Source: Embleya sp049739465
Lineage (GTDB): Bacteria; Actinomycetota; Actinomycetes; Streptomycetales; Streptomycetaceae
Length of the DNA stretch: 64,000 bases
Assembly (NCBI RefSeq): GCF_049739465.1
Contig: NZ_JBMHHY010000010.1
Location: forward strand, 124,001 to 188,000
Direction: 5' to 3'
Shown here: piece after piece, positions 33,020 through 41,975 of the stretch
How the letters are laid out: the number at the start of each line of letters is the position of its first letter
How positions within the stretch are numbered: position 1 is the first letter of the stretch
Program-made: the position numbers and the translations under genes
The notes under the pieces: model-generated
Told to the model about the DNA's origin: nothing
The model's input: the letters and a program-made list of their open reading frames with translations, nothing else
Databases searched by the model: none

Positions 33020-36000
33020 TCAGGACCTGGCTGCGATCCTGAGCCAGGCGGGGTCGTTTCCGGGTTCGCCCATGGTCCAGTATTCGGCGCGCCAGTAGGA
33101 GCCGTTCCACCAGACGGTGCCGGTCGTGGCGCCGGCCCGGTCGCCGCTCACGATGTGCGTGTCGGGAGCGGTGGCACCGGTCGCGCTCTCGGCGTAGGTG
33201 CCGTTGTCGGCCCGGAGTTTGAACGTCCTTCCGTGCCGGGGCGCGCCGGTGCCGCCGTCGACCCCCGTGTTCGGGTCGGTGTCGACGAACCACCAGTGCT
33301 GCCTCACGTTGTCGCGGTCGCAGTCGGTCGTCGTGACGTCCCCGGCGATGTCCCCGGCGGTCATGCACAGGCCGCCGTTCTCGAGCGAATACCAGCCCCC
33401 GTCACCGACGTTCGCCTTCCAGGCCTGGTTGCCGTTGCCGTCCTGCGCCGGCCACAGACCGACGCGGTGTTCGCGCGTGTTGTGGTCCATGACGATTCCG
33501 TCGCCCCGCTCCAACTGCCAGGTGCCCGAGCCCTTGTCCCATGCGGTCCAGGTGCGGCCGACGGTGGGGCCGTAGGGGCGGGTCTTGTCGTTCTTGCGGC
33601 TCGCGTCCCACTGCGGTGCCCGGCATTCGGCGCCCGTGACGGCGGGTGGTTCGGTCCGGCCCACGTTGCGCCGGAGGTCTCCGGTGGTGCCGTACTCCTT
33701 GCCGTCCATCCTGATCACCGTGTTGGTGATGCCGGTGATCGGCAGGTAGTACTTGAGCGGGATGTCCATACTCTTCCCGGGTGCGATGTCCTGGCAGTAC
33801 TCCAAGGTGATGGTCAGGCGGTGGAAATCGGCCTTCAGGCCGCCCACGTTGGGGCCGCCGCGCCCGGGGGTGAGGCCGGTGAGTGGCTGCCAGGCGCCGT
33901 CCTTGACCACCGGCGGCGTGGACGTGGGCAGGTCGAAGGCGATCTCGGTGCCCCGGACCAGGGCAGTCCCGGTGTTGTTGGTGATCCGCAGGGTGGGCTG
34001 GAGGGACCACATGTCCTTGGCGTCGGTGGGGAAGTCGACCAGTTCGGTCCGCACGTCCACCACCTGGTCCGGCAGCCGGGTGGCGCCGGCGCGATCGGCC
34101 TGGTACGTACCGGAGTTGCGCAGCGCGTTGTCGATGCGCGTGGTGACGTCGTAGCCCATGCCGTACTGCCCGCCGGGGCCGCCGGTGTAGTCGCCGGCGA
34201 GTTCCCACAACATCACGCCGCCGATGGCGTTGTCCTTGACGTACTGGGTCTTGGCGTCGATGGAGGCGTCGTTCTCGGTGGACAGGAACACCTTCTTGTC
34301 CGCGTTCCACAACCAGGACGCCTGCAACGTGGGGTCGTACTTCTCCTGGTAGGTGCCCCTGAGTCGACCCGCCTCCGTGCTGGTGTCGGTGTAGGCGGAC
34401 AGGTAGCTCGGCGTGATGCCGTTCTGCAGATTCCTGGCGTGCCACAGCGGGTTGGAGCCGGCGGCCACCTCGCCGCCCCGGCCGTCCGAGTCGTGCCAGA
34501 CGTTGTCGACGCCGACGGCCCCGCTGCCGCAGGGGGCGGTGATGCCGGTGCCGGGCCGACACTGCTTCTGGTCGGGCAGCGCGGCGGTGCCCCACAGGCC
34601 GTCGGTGCCGCCGCTGACGTTCTGCCAACCGCGCGTGTAGTACGGGATGCCCAGGTTGATCCGGCCGGGCGGCAGTGCGCCCCGGTAGTAGTGGTAGGCC
34701 CAGTCGACGTTGAAGTATCCGGTCTTGCGGTAGTCCTTCGTGTTCGGGTCGGTGTCGTTGTAGACCCCGGCGGCGGCCAGTTCGTTGTCTCGGCCGTCGT
34801 CGTACAGGGGGGCCTGCGGGCCGACGAAGTTGTTCCAGGAGCCGTGCAGGTCGTAGGACATGACGTTGACGAAGTCCTGGTACTGCAGCGCCGATCCGGC
34901 GTCGTAGCCGCGCACCAGATAGCCCGAGCCGGAACCGGCCGAGGTGAGCAGGTAGTAGCGGCCCCGGTCGGCGCCCGCGCGGTCCAGCTTGGCGCGCAGC
35001 GTCTTCATCAGCGCGGTGTAGCCCGCCTGGAGCCCCTTGCGGCGCGGGTCGGCGAGGTCCCAGTCGTTCGGATTGCCGGTCTGCGGCAGGGCGGTGGGGT
35101 ATTCGTAGTCGATGTCGACCCCGTCGAAGGCGTCCTTGAACCGGTCCAGGAAGCCGACCATCGAATCGGCGAAGGTGTCGATCCCGGCCTGGTTCACGCT
35201 GCCGTCGGCGTTGCCGGCCATCGCGTAGAAGCCCTTGGTGTCGGCCCAACCGCCCACCGAGATCAGCGACTTCACCTGCGGATGCAGCTTCTTGTACTTC
35301 GCCAACTGGTTGAAGTGCCCCCGGTACGGCAGGGACGGGTCCATCTCCGCGCCCGCCACCCCCGGCCAGGTCATCCCGGTGGCCGGGTTGGTCGGGTCCT
35401 CGGTGTTGCCGATCGAGATCTTGTTGTCGACGACGCCGGCGAAGGCGTAGTCGAGGTGCGTCACCTTCGACCAGGGGATGTTCTTCACCAGGTAGCGCGG
35501 GTCGCCCTTGGCGCCGGTACGCCAGCCGGTGAAGTAGCCCACCACCCGCTTGTCGTGCCCGGCGCCGCCCAGCCATTCACGCCCGCCGGCGTCGTACACG
35601 TCGCAGTAACGCGCGTCCACGCCCGCCGTCGCGGCCATGCCGTCCGGCCGACACTGCGCCTGCGAACCGGACACGGGCGGCTTGGCGACCCGCTGATCCG
35701 GCGCCGCGTCGAACGGGTCGCCGGCTCCGGCCGGCGGCGTGGTGAACGACAACTTCCACCACTGCGCGGCGCTCGCGTCACACGGGGCCACCGTCAGGTC
35801 GGCGCCCTTGCCCGAGGCGGTCAGACAGTTCTGGTCGACGGCGCTGTGCAGCGCGTACCAACCCTGGCCACCCGGTTCCAACTCCCACTGCTGGTTCTCC
35901 TTGGCGGGGTCGGCGCCCCACACCACCACCTGCTGGTTGGCCATGTTGCGGTCCAGGACCGTGTTCGGCGCCGACGCGGTGCCGAGCTGCCAGGTCCCGC

Positions 36001-38443
36001 CGCCGCCCAGATCACGCAGCGCCCACTGCTGGTTCGGCTTGGTCCCCTCCGGATCCCAGGCCAACACCCGGGTGCCCGGCGCCGTGTTGCCGCCGGCCAG
36101 GTCCGCAGCCGGGCCGGCGGCCGAGGTCAGGGTCGCGAACCGGCCACCCACGGGCTGCACTCCGCCCGGCTGCGCCGGGGCCTGCCCGCCGACGCTCTTG
36201 TGCCCGGCGCGCTGCTGCATCTCCAAGTCGCCGCGGTTCTTCACGACTTCGCCGTCGAAGACGGTGCCGCACAGCGACTTGAAGCGCGCACAGATCCGGG
36301 CCGGACCCTCCACGACCCGGTCGGCATTCGCCTCCGGCGTGATCTTGATCTTCACGTACTTGTCGCCCTTGAACAGGTAGGCGAACTCCCCGAACATGAA
36401 GGCGCTGTCCAGGTCCCGGGTGAACTCCGGGGCCTTGTCCTTGAGGTCGCCCCAGTTGTCCGCGATGGACAGCGGACCGTTGGTGATCTTGTCTCCGGTG
36501 CCGCCGAGGTCGACGGCCATCCGGGCGTACTGGTCTCCCTTGAACAGGTACACCTCGTTCCGGAGCGCCAGTTCACCGGGCACGTCGAAGACCGCGTCCA
36601 CGCCGTGCTCGAAGACCGTCCCGCGCAGCGCGTGGAACGCGTCGCCGATCGGCTTCGGCTGGTCCGCGACGGCGACCGTGGCGTCGACCATCCCGCGCGC
36701 GCCCGGCTTCATCCGCGCGTAGCGACCGTCCTTGCCGAAGACGAGGAACGTTCCGTCGCCGAGACTGGACAGGGTGGACACTGCTGCGTCGGCGTTTTGC
36801 AGGAAGGTGTTCTCCGGCTCGGGGAAGTCGCGGGACGGCGTGAGCGTATCGGCCGCTTCGGGCTTGTCCGGGTCGAACCGCAGCGTCGCCGTCCGACCGG
36901 CCGAGAAGAGTTGGAACCGGATGTCCTTCCCCGCCCCCGACAGATCGACGAACGACGCGTCGATGCCGCGCGGCGCGTCGATGAGCGCAGGCGGCGGGGC
37001 GGATCCGTGGCTACAGGAAACGGGGGTCAGCTCCAGCCGGTTCAGGCTCTGGGAAGCCGCGTTCCAGGAGCAGTGCTCCCAGGTGTCCTGGGGCTGTTCC
37101 TTGCCGGCCGGCCCCAGCCGCAGCACTTGCTCGGCCGACGCGTCGTCGCTCCACACCGCCCGGTCGTCCGCGTTGCGCAGGGCGCCGTTCTCGTCGAACC
37201 GCCACAGTTGGCTGTTCGGCGGCGTATCCGTCGCGCAGGAGACCAGTTCCAGTGCGGGCTCGTCTCCCGCCGAGGACTTGGGCACCAACGACCGGGTCCC
37301 CAGGCATCGCCTCGACAGCGGGTTGACCAGCAGGAAGAACCGCACGCCCCGGACCACCACCGAGCCGGACTCCTGGAAGGTGCTCGACAGGGCAGGGGTG
37401 GACGAGCCTTCGGCGAAGTGGCGCCCATCTTCTCGATCGGACACCCCGATGTACCTTTGGTCGCGCTGGTGGCGAAGCGTGTGCAAGGGCCCGTCGGCGT
37501 CCTGCAGTGCGGTGAATCGGAAGAACACCGGGTAGTGGTCGGAACCCGTGTAATCCCGGCTGGTCCAGGGCGTGTCGGTCGGGCGGACGCGGTTGGCGAC
37601 CGCGTAGTCGTACTCGTTGCCCCGGCTTCCCGGCGGGAACTCCTCCGGTCGGCCCATGGTGTTCTGCTGAGTCTGCTGTCCGGTACTCAGCATGATCTCG
37701 TCGGGCCCGACCGCGTCCCAGTCCCGCAGCATGCGAAGGGGCTCCACGTTGAAGTCCCCCATGGTGATCCACGGGTCGTTCGGGTGTGCGGTGCGGATGC
37801 CTTCGAGCAGATTCGGTGCGTCGTTGAGCTGGTTCGCCCGCGAGTCGGCGTGGATGTTGTACAGCCAGGTCCGGCCCAGCCGTACGCCGAAGGCCGGACG
37901 CGGGGAGTTCGGTCCCGCCGTGGCGGGGGTGGCCCTGAGCTCGTCTGCGGCGCGATCGGTGACGATGACCCGGGTGCGGTGGGCAATGTTGGTTCGTTGC
38001 AGGACGTATACGTAGTACGTCCGCCCGTTCGTGGGATTGCGGAACGTGTAGGTGCCCAGCCGATCGTTCGGATCGGTACCCAGTTGTTCGAGCTGCCCGA
38101 TTCGGGTGAACATGGCGGGCCGCTGCTCGAAGAAGTTGGGGTCGTTGTGCTCCTGGAGGCTCAGGACGTTGAGATGCTCCTCGTCGAGCATCCGGGGGAT
38201 CGCCTCCGTCCATTTCCCCTGGGCCCCGTTGTGCATGTTCCAGGTCGCGACCCGGAATTCGTTCCGATCCTGGGCCCGGGCAGGGGTGACGATGCCTGGG
38301 AAGAACGACAGAACTCCCGCGACGAGGGCCGCGGAGAGGATGCAGGCAAGCAACCCGAGCCCCGGTTTTCGGTTCGCCCGGGATATCGGAGCATCGGGTA
38401 TGGGGTTCCGTCCGTGTGCCGGCGACGGACTCTGGGCAGGCAA
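33020..38443 (-). CDS. Secreted CdtB-like nuclease / hemopexin / GH18 chitinase fusion
   Basis: The 1807-residue protein starts at TTG 38443 with GGGAG five bases upstream; the frame is open further but lies in the esterase antisense. A long signal peptide ends near ARA-QD (residue 57). Residues 62-312 form an endonuclease/exonuclease/phosphatase domain of CdtB type: VATWNMHNG, LQE (E98), IHA (H198), GDFN (D230, N232) and SDHYP (D302, H303). A beta-trefoil (about 355-470), hemopexin-like repeats (about 490-715; VYLFKGDQYARM, AYLFKGDKYVKI) and a second beta-trefoil (about 745-890) follow. Residues about 955-1445 are a GH18 chitinase with DGVDIDYE (E1114). Two further modules, a beta-sandwich and a lectin-like C-terminus, end the protein. 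All catalytic residues I can check are present. It follows an esterase gene by 53 bp. Function as a toxin or predation effector is inference. Confidence 0.85.
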   Translation of the reverse strand: MPAQSPSPAHGRNPIPDAPISRANRKPGLGLLACILSAALVAGVLSFFPGIVTPARAQDRNEFRVATWNMHNGAQGKWTEAIPRMLDEEHLNVLSLQEHNDPNFFEQRPAMFTRIGQLEQLGTDPNDRLGTYTFRNPTNGRTYYVYVLQRTNIAHRTRVIVTDRAADELRATPATAGPNSPRPAFGVRLGRTWLYNIHADSRANQLNDAPNLLEGIRTAHPNDPWITMGDFNVEPLRMLRDWDAVGPDEIMLSTGQQTQQNTMGRPEEFPPGSRGNEYDYAVANRVRPTDTPWTSRDYTGSDHYPVFFRFTALQDADGPLHTLRHQRDQRYIGVSDREDGRHFAEGSSTPALSSTFQESGSVVVRGVRFFLLVNPLSRRCLGTRSLVPKSSAGDEPALELVSCATDTPPNSQLWRFDENGALRNADDRAVWSDDASAEQVLRLGPAGKEQPQDTWEHCSWNAASQSLNRLELTPVSCSHGSAPPPALIDAPRGIDASFVDLSGAGKDIRFQLFSAGRTATLRFDPDKPEAADTLTPSRDFPEPENTFLQNADAAVSTLSSLGDGTFLVFGKDGRYARMKPGARGMVDATVAVADQPKPIGDAFHALRGTVFEHGVDAVFDVPGELALRNEVYLFKGDQYARMAVDLGGTGDKITNGPLSIADNWGDLKDKAPEFTRDLDSAFMFGEFAYLFKGDKYVKIKITPEANADRVVEGPARICARFKSLCGTVFDGEVVKNRGDLEMQQRAGHKSVGGQAPAQPGGVQPVGGRFATLTSAAGPAADLAGGNTAPGTRVLAWDPEGTKPNQQWALRDLGGGGTWQLGTASAPNTVLDRNMANQQVVVWGADPAKENQQWELEPGGQGWYALHSAVDQNCLTASGKGADLTVAPCDASAAQWWKLSFTTPPAGAGDPFDAAPDQRVAKPPVSGSQAQCRPDGMAATAGVDARYCDVYDAGGREWLGGAGHDKRVVGYFTGWRTGAKGDPRYLVKNIPWSKVTHLDYAFAGVVDNKISIGNTEDPTNPATGMTWPGVAGAEMDPSLPYRGHFNQLAKYKKLHPQVKSLISVGGWADTKGFYAMAGNADGSVNQAGIDTFADSMVGFLDRFKDAFDGVDIDYEYPTALPQTGNPNDWDLADPRRKGLQAGYTALMKTLRAKLDRAGADRGRYYLLTSAGSGSGYLVRGYDAGSALQYQDFVNVMSYDLHGSWNNFVGPQAPLYDDGRDNELAAAGVYNDTDPNTKDYRKTGYFNVDWAYHYYRGALPPGRINLGIPYYTRGWQNVSGGTDGLWGTAALPDQKQCRPGTGITAPCGSGAVGVDNVWHDSDGRGGEVAAGSNPLWHARNLQNGITPSYLSAYTDTSTEAGRLRGTYQEKYDPTLQASWLWNADKKVFLSTENDASIDAKTQYVKDNAIGGVMLWELAGDYTGGPGGQYGMGYDVTTRIDNALRNSGTYQADRAGATRLPDQVVDVRTELVDFPTDAKDMWSLQPTLRITNNTGTALVRGTEIAFDLPTSTPPVVKDGAWQPLTGLTPGRGGPNVGGLKADFHRLTITLEYCQDIAPGKSMDIPLKYYLPITGITNTVIRMDGKEYGTTGDLRRNVGRTEPPAVTGAECRAPQWDASRKNDKTRPYGPTVGRTWTAWDKGSGTWQLERGDGIVMDHNTREHRVGLWPAQDGNGNQAWKANVGDGGWYSLENGGLCMTAGDIAGDVTTTDCDRDNVRQHWWFVDTDPNTGVDGGTGAPRHGRTFKLRADNGTYAESATGATAPDTHIVSGDRAGATTGTVWWNGSYWRAEYWTMGEPGNDPAWLRIAARS

Positions 38444-38496
38444 TCTGACTCCCGCGATCGACTCGGAATGTGGATGTGGCGGACGGTCGCGGTGAC

Positions 38497-40152
38497 TTAC
38501 CGGAGGAACGGTTGGTTCCGCCAGAACGCCCAGTTGTGCTCGGCTGCGAACTCGTCGTCGTGAGCGACGACGGTTCCTCCGGGGCGGAAGGCGACCGCCG
38601 ACGGGAGGGTCGGCCAGGTGGTCCGGACGCGAGGGCCGTTGGGATCGCCGGTGCGGACGAAGTTCGCCCAGTACTCGATCAGCTGCCGCGACAGTCGGCG
38701 CTGCTCGGCGTTCAGCCGCACGGGCAGGTCGGCGACGTTGAACAGGTACGGCAGTTCGGCGGTGTGGTAGGCGCCCAGGTCGAAAGCCTGCCCGGGCAGG
38801 GCGGGGGCCGTGTCGGCGAACTCGTAGGCGTACACGGGCGCGTACTTCGCCAGATCGTGTGCCTGGCTCCGCACATCGCCCACCCACGCGTCGGTCAGCG
38901 CGGTGCCCAGCACGACCGGGGGCCGGGCACCCGCGGTGAGCGGGTACCGGTCCAGGGCCGCCGGAACGCCCATGTCGCGCAGATTGCCCGGGTAGCTCGC
39001 GTCGGTGATCGGATATCCGGCCTTCTCCATGAGGAAGCCGAAGATGCGCATCTCGTCCTTGTTGGTGCCGGTCAGCACCGGGACGCGGGCGGCCCGCCCC
39101 GCGCGGATGGCGTCGGCCGGATTCTCCGGGAGGACCGATCCGCCCGACACCAGCCACGACCCCCTGCCGTAGGTCGGCAGCCGGCCGAGGGGGATCGGGT
39201 AGCCCAGTTTGGTCGCGCTCCGGCTCTCGGCGGCGGTGATCTTCCGGACGTCGAGGTCGCGCAGTTGCCTCGCCCGGTCGGGGCCGGTGGGCACGCCGAG
39301 CACGTTGGTGACGTAGTCCGCGCCGGTCTGCCGGGCGGTCTCGAGCGGGATGGTGGAGGAGGCGTCCGCGCTCTCCATGACGGCCGCGTCGAACAGACCG
39401 AGGGAACCGGGCGCGACCAGATGCGCGGCAACCGAGATGCCACCGGCGGATTCCCCCGCGATGGTGACCCGGTGCGGGTCGCCGCCGAAGGCCGCGATGT
39501 TGCGCTTGACCCAGCGCAGCGCCGCCTGCTGGTCCTGCAGGCCGTAGTCGCCGCCGGTACCCTCCGGGTCCAGCGACGGATCGGCGAGGAAGCCCAGCGG
39601 GCCCAGTCGGTAGTTGACGGAGACCACGACGATGCCCTTGCGAGCCAGTGCGGAGGTGTCGTAGGCGGCACCGCTGCCCCCCGTGAACGAACCGCCGTGG
39701 ATCCACACCAGCACCGGCAGGTGGGAACCGAACGGGGTCCGGACGTTCAGATCGAGGCTGTCCTCACTCATGGGCCGGGGTGTGTGGCCGGGGTTGAGAT
39801 CGACGGGAAGCAGCCCCGACCCGTCGGCCGGCTGCATCGCCCGGTTCCCGGGCCGGGTGGCGTCGCGCACCCCCGTCCACGGGGTGACGGGTGCGGGCGA
39901 GCGCCGGCGCAGGTCGCCGACGGGCGGGGCGGCGTAGGGGACGCCGTCGAAGGTCCAGGTGCCGTGGTCCGCCGCGCCGCGCAGCGCGCCGGAGTCGGTC
40001 CGTACCACCGACGCGGGCCGCACGGCGCGGCCGGGAGGTGCCCCGCCGTCGGATGCGACAGCGGTTCCCGGGGTGGTGCCCAGGCCGAGTACCGCCGCAG
40101 TCGTCGTCGCCACCAACGCCGCGACCTTGCTCTTCCATGTCGTGAGCTGCAT
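38497..40152 (-). CDS. Secreted type-B carboxylesterase
   Basis: The 551-residue protein has a signal peptide (KVAALVATTTAAVLGLG, cleavage near AVA-SD) and the carboxylesterase/lipase fold: VWIHGGSFTGG oxyanion loop, SVNYRLGPLGFL, GGDYGLQDQQAALRWVKRNI, nucleophile elbow GESAGG (S235), TNKDE and AYHTAELPYLF carrying the Glu and His. All three catalytic residues are visible. It probably hydrolyses esters outside the cell. GAGGAG precedes ATG 40152. The glycosyltransferase gene lies 108 bp upstream and the nuclease-chitinase gene 53 bp downstream on the same strand, suggesting one transcript. Confidence 0.9.
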   Translation of the reverse strand: MQLTTWKSKVAALVATTTAAVLGLGTTPGTAVASDGGAPPGRAVRPASVVRTDSGALRGAADHGTWTFDGVPYAAPPVGDLRRRSPAPVTPWTGVRDATRPGNRAMQPADGSGLLPVDLNPGHTPRPMSEDSLDLNVRTPFGSHLPVLVWIHGGSFTGGSGAAYDTSALARKGIVVVSVNYRLGPLGFLADPSLDPEGTGGDYGLQDQQAALRWVKRNIAAFGGDPHRVTIAGESAGGISVAAHLVAPGSLGLFDAAVMESADASSTIPLETARQTGADYVTNVLGVPTGPDRARQLRDLDVRKITAAESRSATKLGYPIPLGRLPTYGRGSWLVSGGSVLPENPADAIRAGRAARVPVLTGTNKDEMRIFGFLMEKAGYPITDASYPGNLRDMGVPAALDRYPLTAGARPPVVLGTALTDAWVGDVRSQAHDLAKYAPVYAYEFADTAPALPGQAFDLGAYHTAELPYLFNVADLPVRLNAEQRRLSRQLIEYWANFVRTGDPNGPRVRTTWPTLPSAVAFRPGGTVVAHDDEFAAEHNWAFWRNQPFLR

Positions 40153-40260
40153 GACGTACTCCTCGATTCTCCGGATGACGGTGCCGGGCAGGGGGCGGTC
40201 GGCAGGGAGCGGTCCGGCCGGTCCGGTCGGCCCGCTCCCTGCCGACCCGTGGAGTGCCGC

Positions 40261-41559
40261 TCAGCCGAGCCCGTCGACCAGGTCGGCGATCACGTCGAAC
40301 GGGCGGTGCAGGACGAGTTCGTTGCGCAGGGCGCGGGCCCGCTCGCCGAAGCGGGGGTCGCCCAGGACCGCGGTGACCGCCTCGGCGATCGCGGACTCCG
40401 TCGGCCGTCCGGTCCGCAGATCGAGGCCGGTTCCGCTCCACTGCACCCGCGCGGCCACCTCGGGCTTGTCCTCGGACGCGCCTGCCACGACCAGGGGAAC
40501 GGAGTGGCGCAGCGCGGCGTGCACCCCGCCGTAGCCGCCGTTGGTGACCAGGACGTCGGCGTACGGCAGCAGCCGCTCGAAGGGCACGTACGCGCCCGCG
40601 CGGGTGTTCTCGGGCAGTTCGCCGAGCAGGCCGGTCAGGATCCGGGGGCCGTCCGGGCGGCCGGTGGCCGCGACCACCAGGACGTCCCGGCCGGCCAGGG
40701 CCCGGACGGTGGGGGCGACCAGTTCGTCCAGGTCGTCGTTGGCCACGGTGCCCTGGGTGACCACGACCACCGGCCGATCCTGCGCCAAGTCGTCCCACCA
40801 GCCGGGCAGTTCGGGATCGTCGCCCGCGGGCGCCGGGAGCGCCCCGACGAGGCGAAGGTTCGACGGGGCGTCGGTACGCGGGTACTCGAGCCCGGGCACC
40901 GTCAGCAGGAGGAAGTGGTCGGCGACGGTGGAGAGGACGTGGCCGAAAAAGCCCTCCGGGAGGGGTGCGTCCACCGTGGCGAAGAGTTCCGCCGCATAGC
41001 GCGTGAGCGGTTCGCTGAGCCTGGCCACCTCGGCGTTGAGCGCCGCGTTCCGGGCGCGTCCCTCCTCGCCCGGAACCGGCGGCAGTCCGAAACCGAACGG
41101 GGCGGTGTCCACGCTCTGCAGCGGGGGGACGCCGGTGCCGATGTTGACCACGGTCGGCCGCCGGTCCGTCGGCAGCGCCAGGGCCAGGGCCTGGGCCCCC
41201 ACGAAGCCGGAATCGGCGATGACCGCGACGGCGGGGAATTCCGACAACACCCGGCGCAGGGTGCGGTACTGACCGGGCATCGGGTCCAGGAAGAGGTTCT
41301 TCATGTCGAACGCGACGCGCTCCGGACCGGGCGTGGTGGCGTCCCGCCCGGGGAAGGCGGTGCCCAGGTCGCGGTCGTCGAAGTCGGACTCGGCAGGCAG
41401 CGCGACGAACCGCGCGCCCGCCGCCTCGGCAGCCTTGCCGTACCGTGCCCCGCCGAGGAACACCACCTCATGGCCGCGAGCCACCAGATCGGCGGTGATG
41501 GCGAGCAGCGGTCCGGTGTGGCCGTGTGCCGGAATGGCGGCGGTGATGATTTTGGACAT
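40261..41559 (-). CDS. GT1-family (macrolide-type) glycosyltransferase
   Basis: The 432-residue protein has the GT-B fold of the MGT/UGT group. Its N-terminal acceptor half begins IITAAIPAHGHTGPLLAITA, and the C-terminal donor half contains VVTQGTVANDD, YVPFERLLPYADVLVTNGGY with GGVHAALRHSVPLVVAG, the place of the usual HGGxGT motif, and EDKPEVAARV. It transfers a sugar from a nucleotide donor to a small molecule. It is the first gene of the putative three-gene set with esterase and nuclease-chitinase. AAGGGAA precedes ATG 41559. Confidence 0.88.
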   Translation of the reverse strand: MSKIITAAIPAHGHTGPLLAITADLVARGHEVVFLGGARYGKAAEAAGARFVALPAESDFDDRDLGTAFPGRDATTPGPERVAFDMKNLFLDPMPGQYRTLRRVLSEFPAVAVIADSGFVGAQALALALPTDRRPTVVNIGTGVPPLQSVDTAPFGFGLPPVPGEEGRARNAALNAEVARLSEPLTRYAAELFATVDAPLPEGFFGHVLSTVADHFLLLTVPGLEYPRTDAPSNLRLVGALPAPAGDDPELPGWWDDLAQDRPVVVVTQGTVANDDLDELVAPTVRALAGRDVLVVAATGRPDGPRILTGLLGELPENTRAGAYVPFERLLPYADVLVTNGGYGGVHAALRHSVPLVVAGASEDKPEVAARVQWSGTGLDLRTGRPTESAIAEAVTAVLGDPRFGERARALRNELVLHRPFDVIADLVDGLG

Positions 41560-41975
41560 GGGAATTCCCTTGGACAGACAGGTGGATGGACGGACAAACG
41601 CACGGACGGAGCGAAAAGATGCGCCAGGCGCTGCACCGCGCGGTGACGGAGTCGCTCATCGGGACGGCCGGCGGCCGGGGCGACACAGGAAGACGCTAGA
41701 ACCCGTGCCGATCCGGGATAACCGTCAACCGGGCGGCGGATACCGCGTACTTTGCGCCGGGGGACCGCGTATTCAGGCGATCAACGCACACCGGTTGCGG
41801 CTCGGCGGAGGATGCGTGTCGTGCGCGGTCGGCCGCACGGCGGGCCGCCGCCCTCGTCCGGCGGCGTACGCGGGCAACTCCTCCGATGCGGCCGGCGGCC
41901 CGGCGTGGTGCCGGCGGAGCTGCCCGGCCGGCGCGGACGTCCGGCCGGCTCCGGCCTTCGACGACCTCGCCTCGT
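41560..41975. other. Upstream region of the glycosyltransferase gene set
   Basis: About 415 bases with no gene. They carry the spaced repeat at 41742-41771 and, on the minus strand, a ttgacg near 41730, but no convincing -10 box at normal distance. Confidence 0.4.
41742..41771. promoter_or_regulatory. Direct repeat, possible LAL-regulator site
   Basis: The octamer accgcgta occurs at 41742-41749 and again at 41764-41771, exactly 22 bp apart (two helical turns). It lies about 185-210 bp upstream of the glycosyltransferase start, just below the LAL regulator gene. Confidence 0.45.

Noticed and set aside
32894..38563. Plus-strand open frame of 1889 codons
   Set aside because: It is antisense to the nuclease-chitinase gene. 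The peptide is Val/Gly/Arg/His-rich without motifs, as expected from reading GC-rich codons backwards.
38444..39706. N-terminal extension of the nuclease-chitinase frame to 2228 codons
   Set aside because: The extension is the out-of-frame shadow of the esterase gene. A signal peptide and a ribosome site support TTG 38443.
38470..41646. Plus-strand open frame of 1058 codons
   Set aside because: It lies opposite the esterase and glycosyltransferase genes, which have full catalytic motifs.
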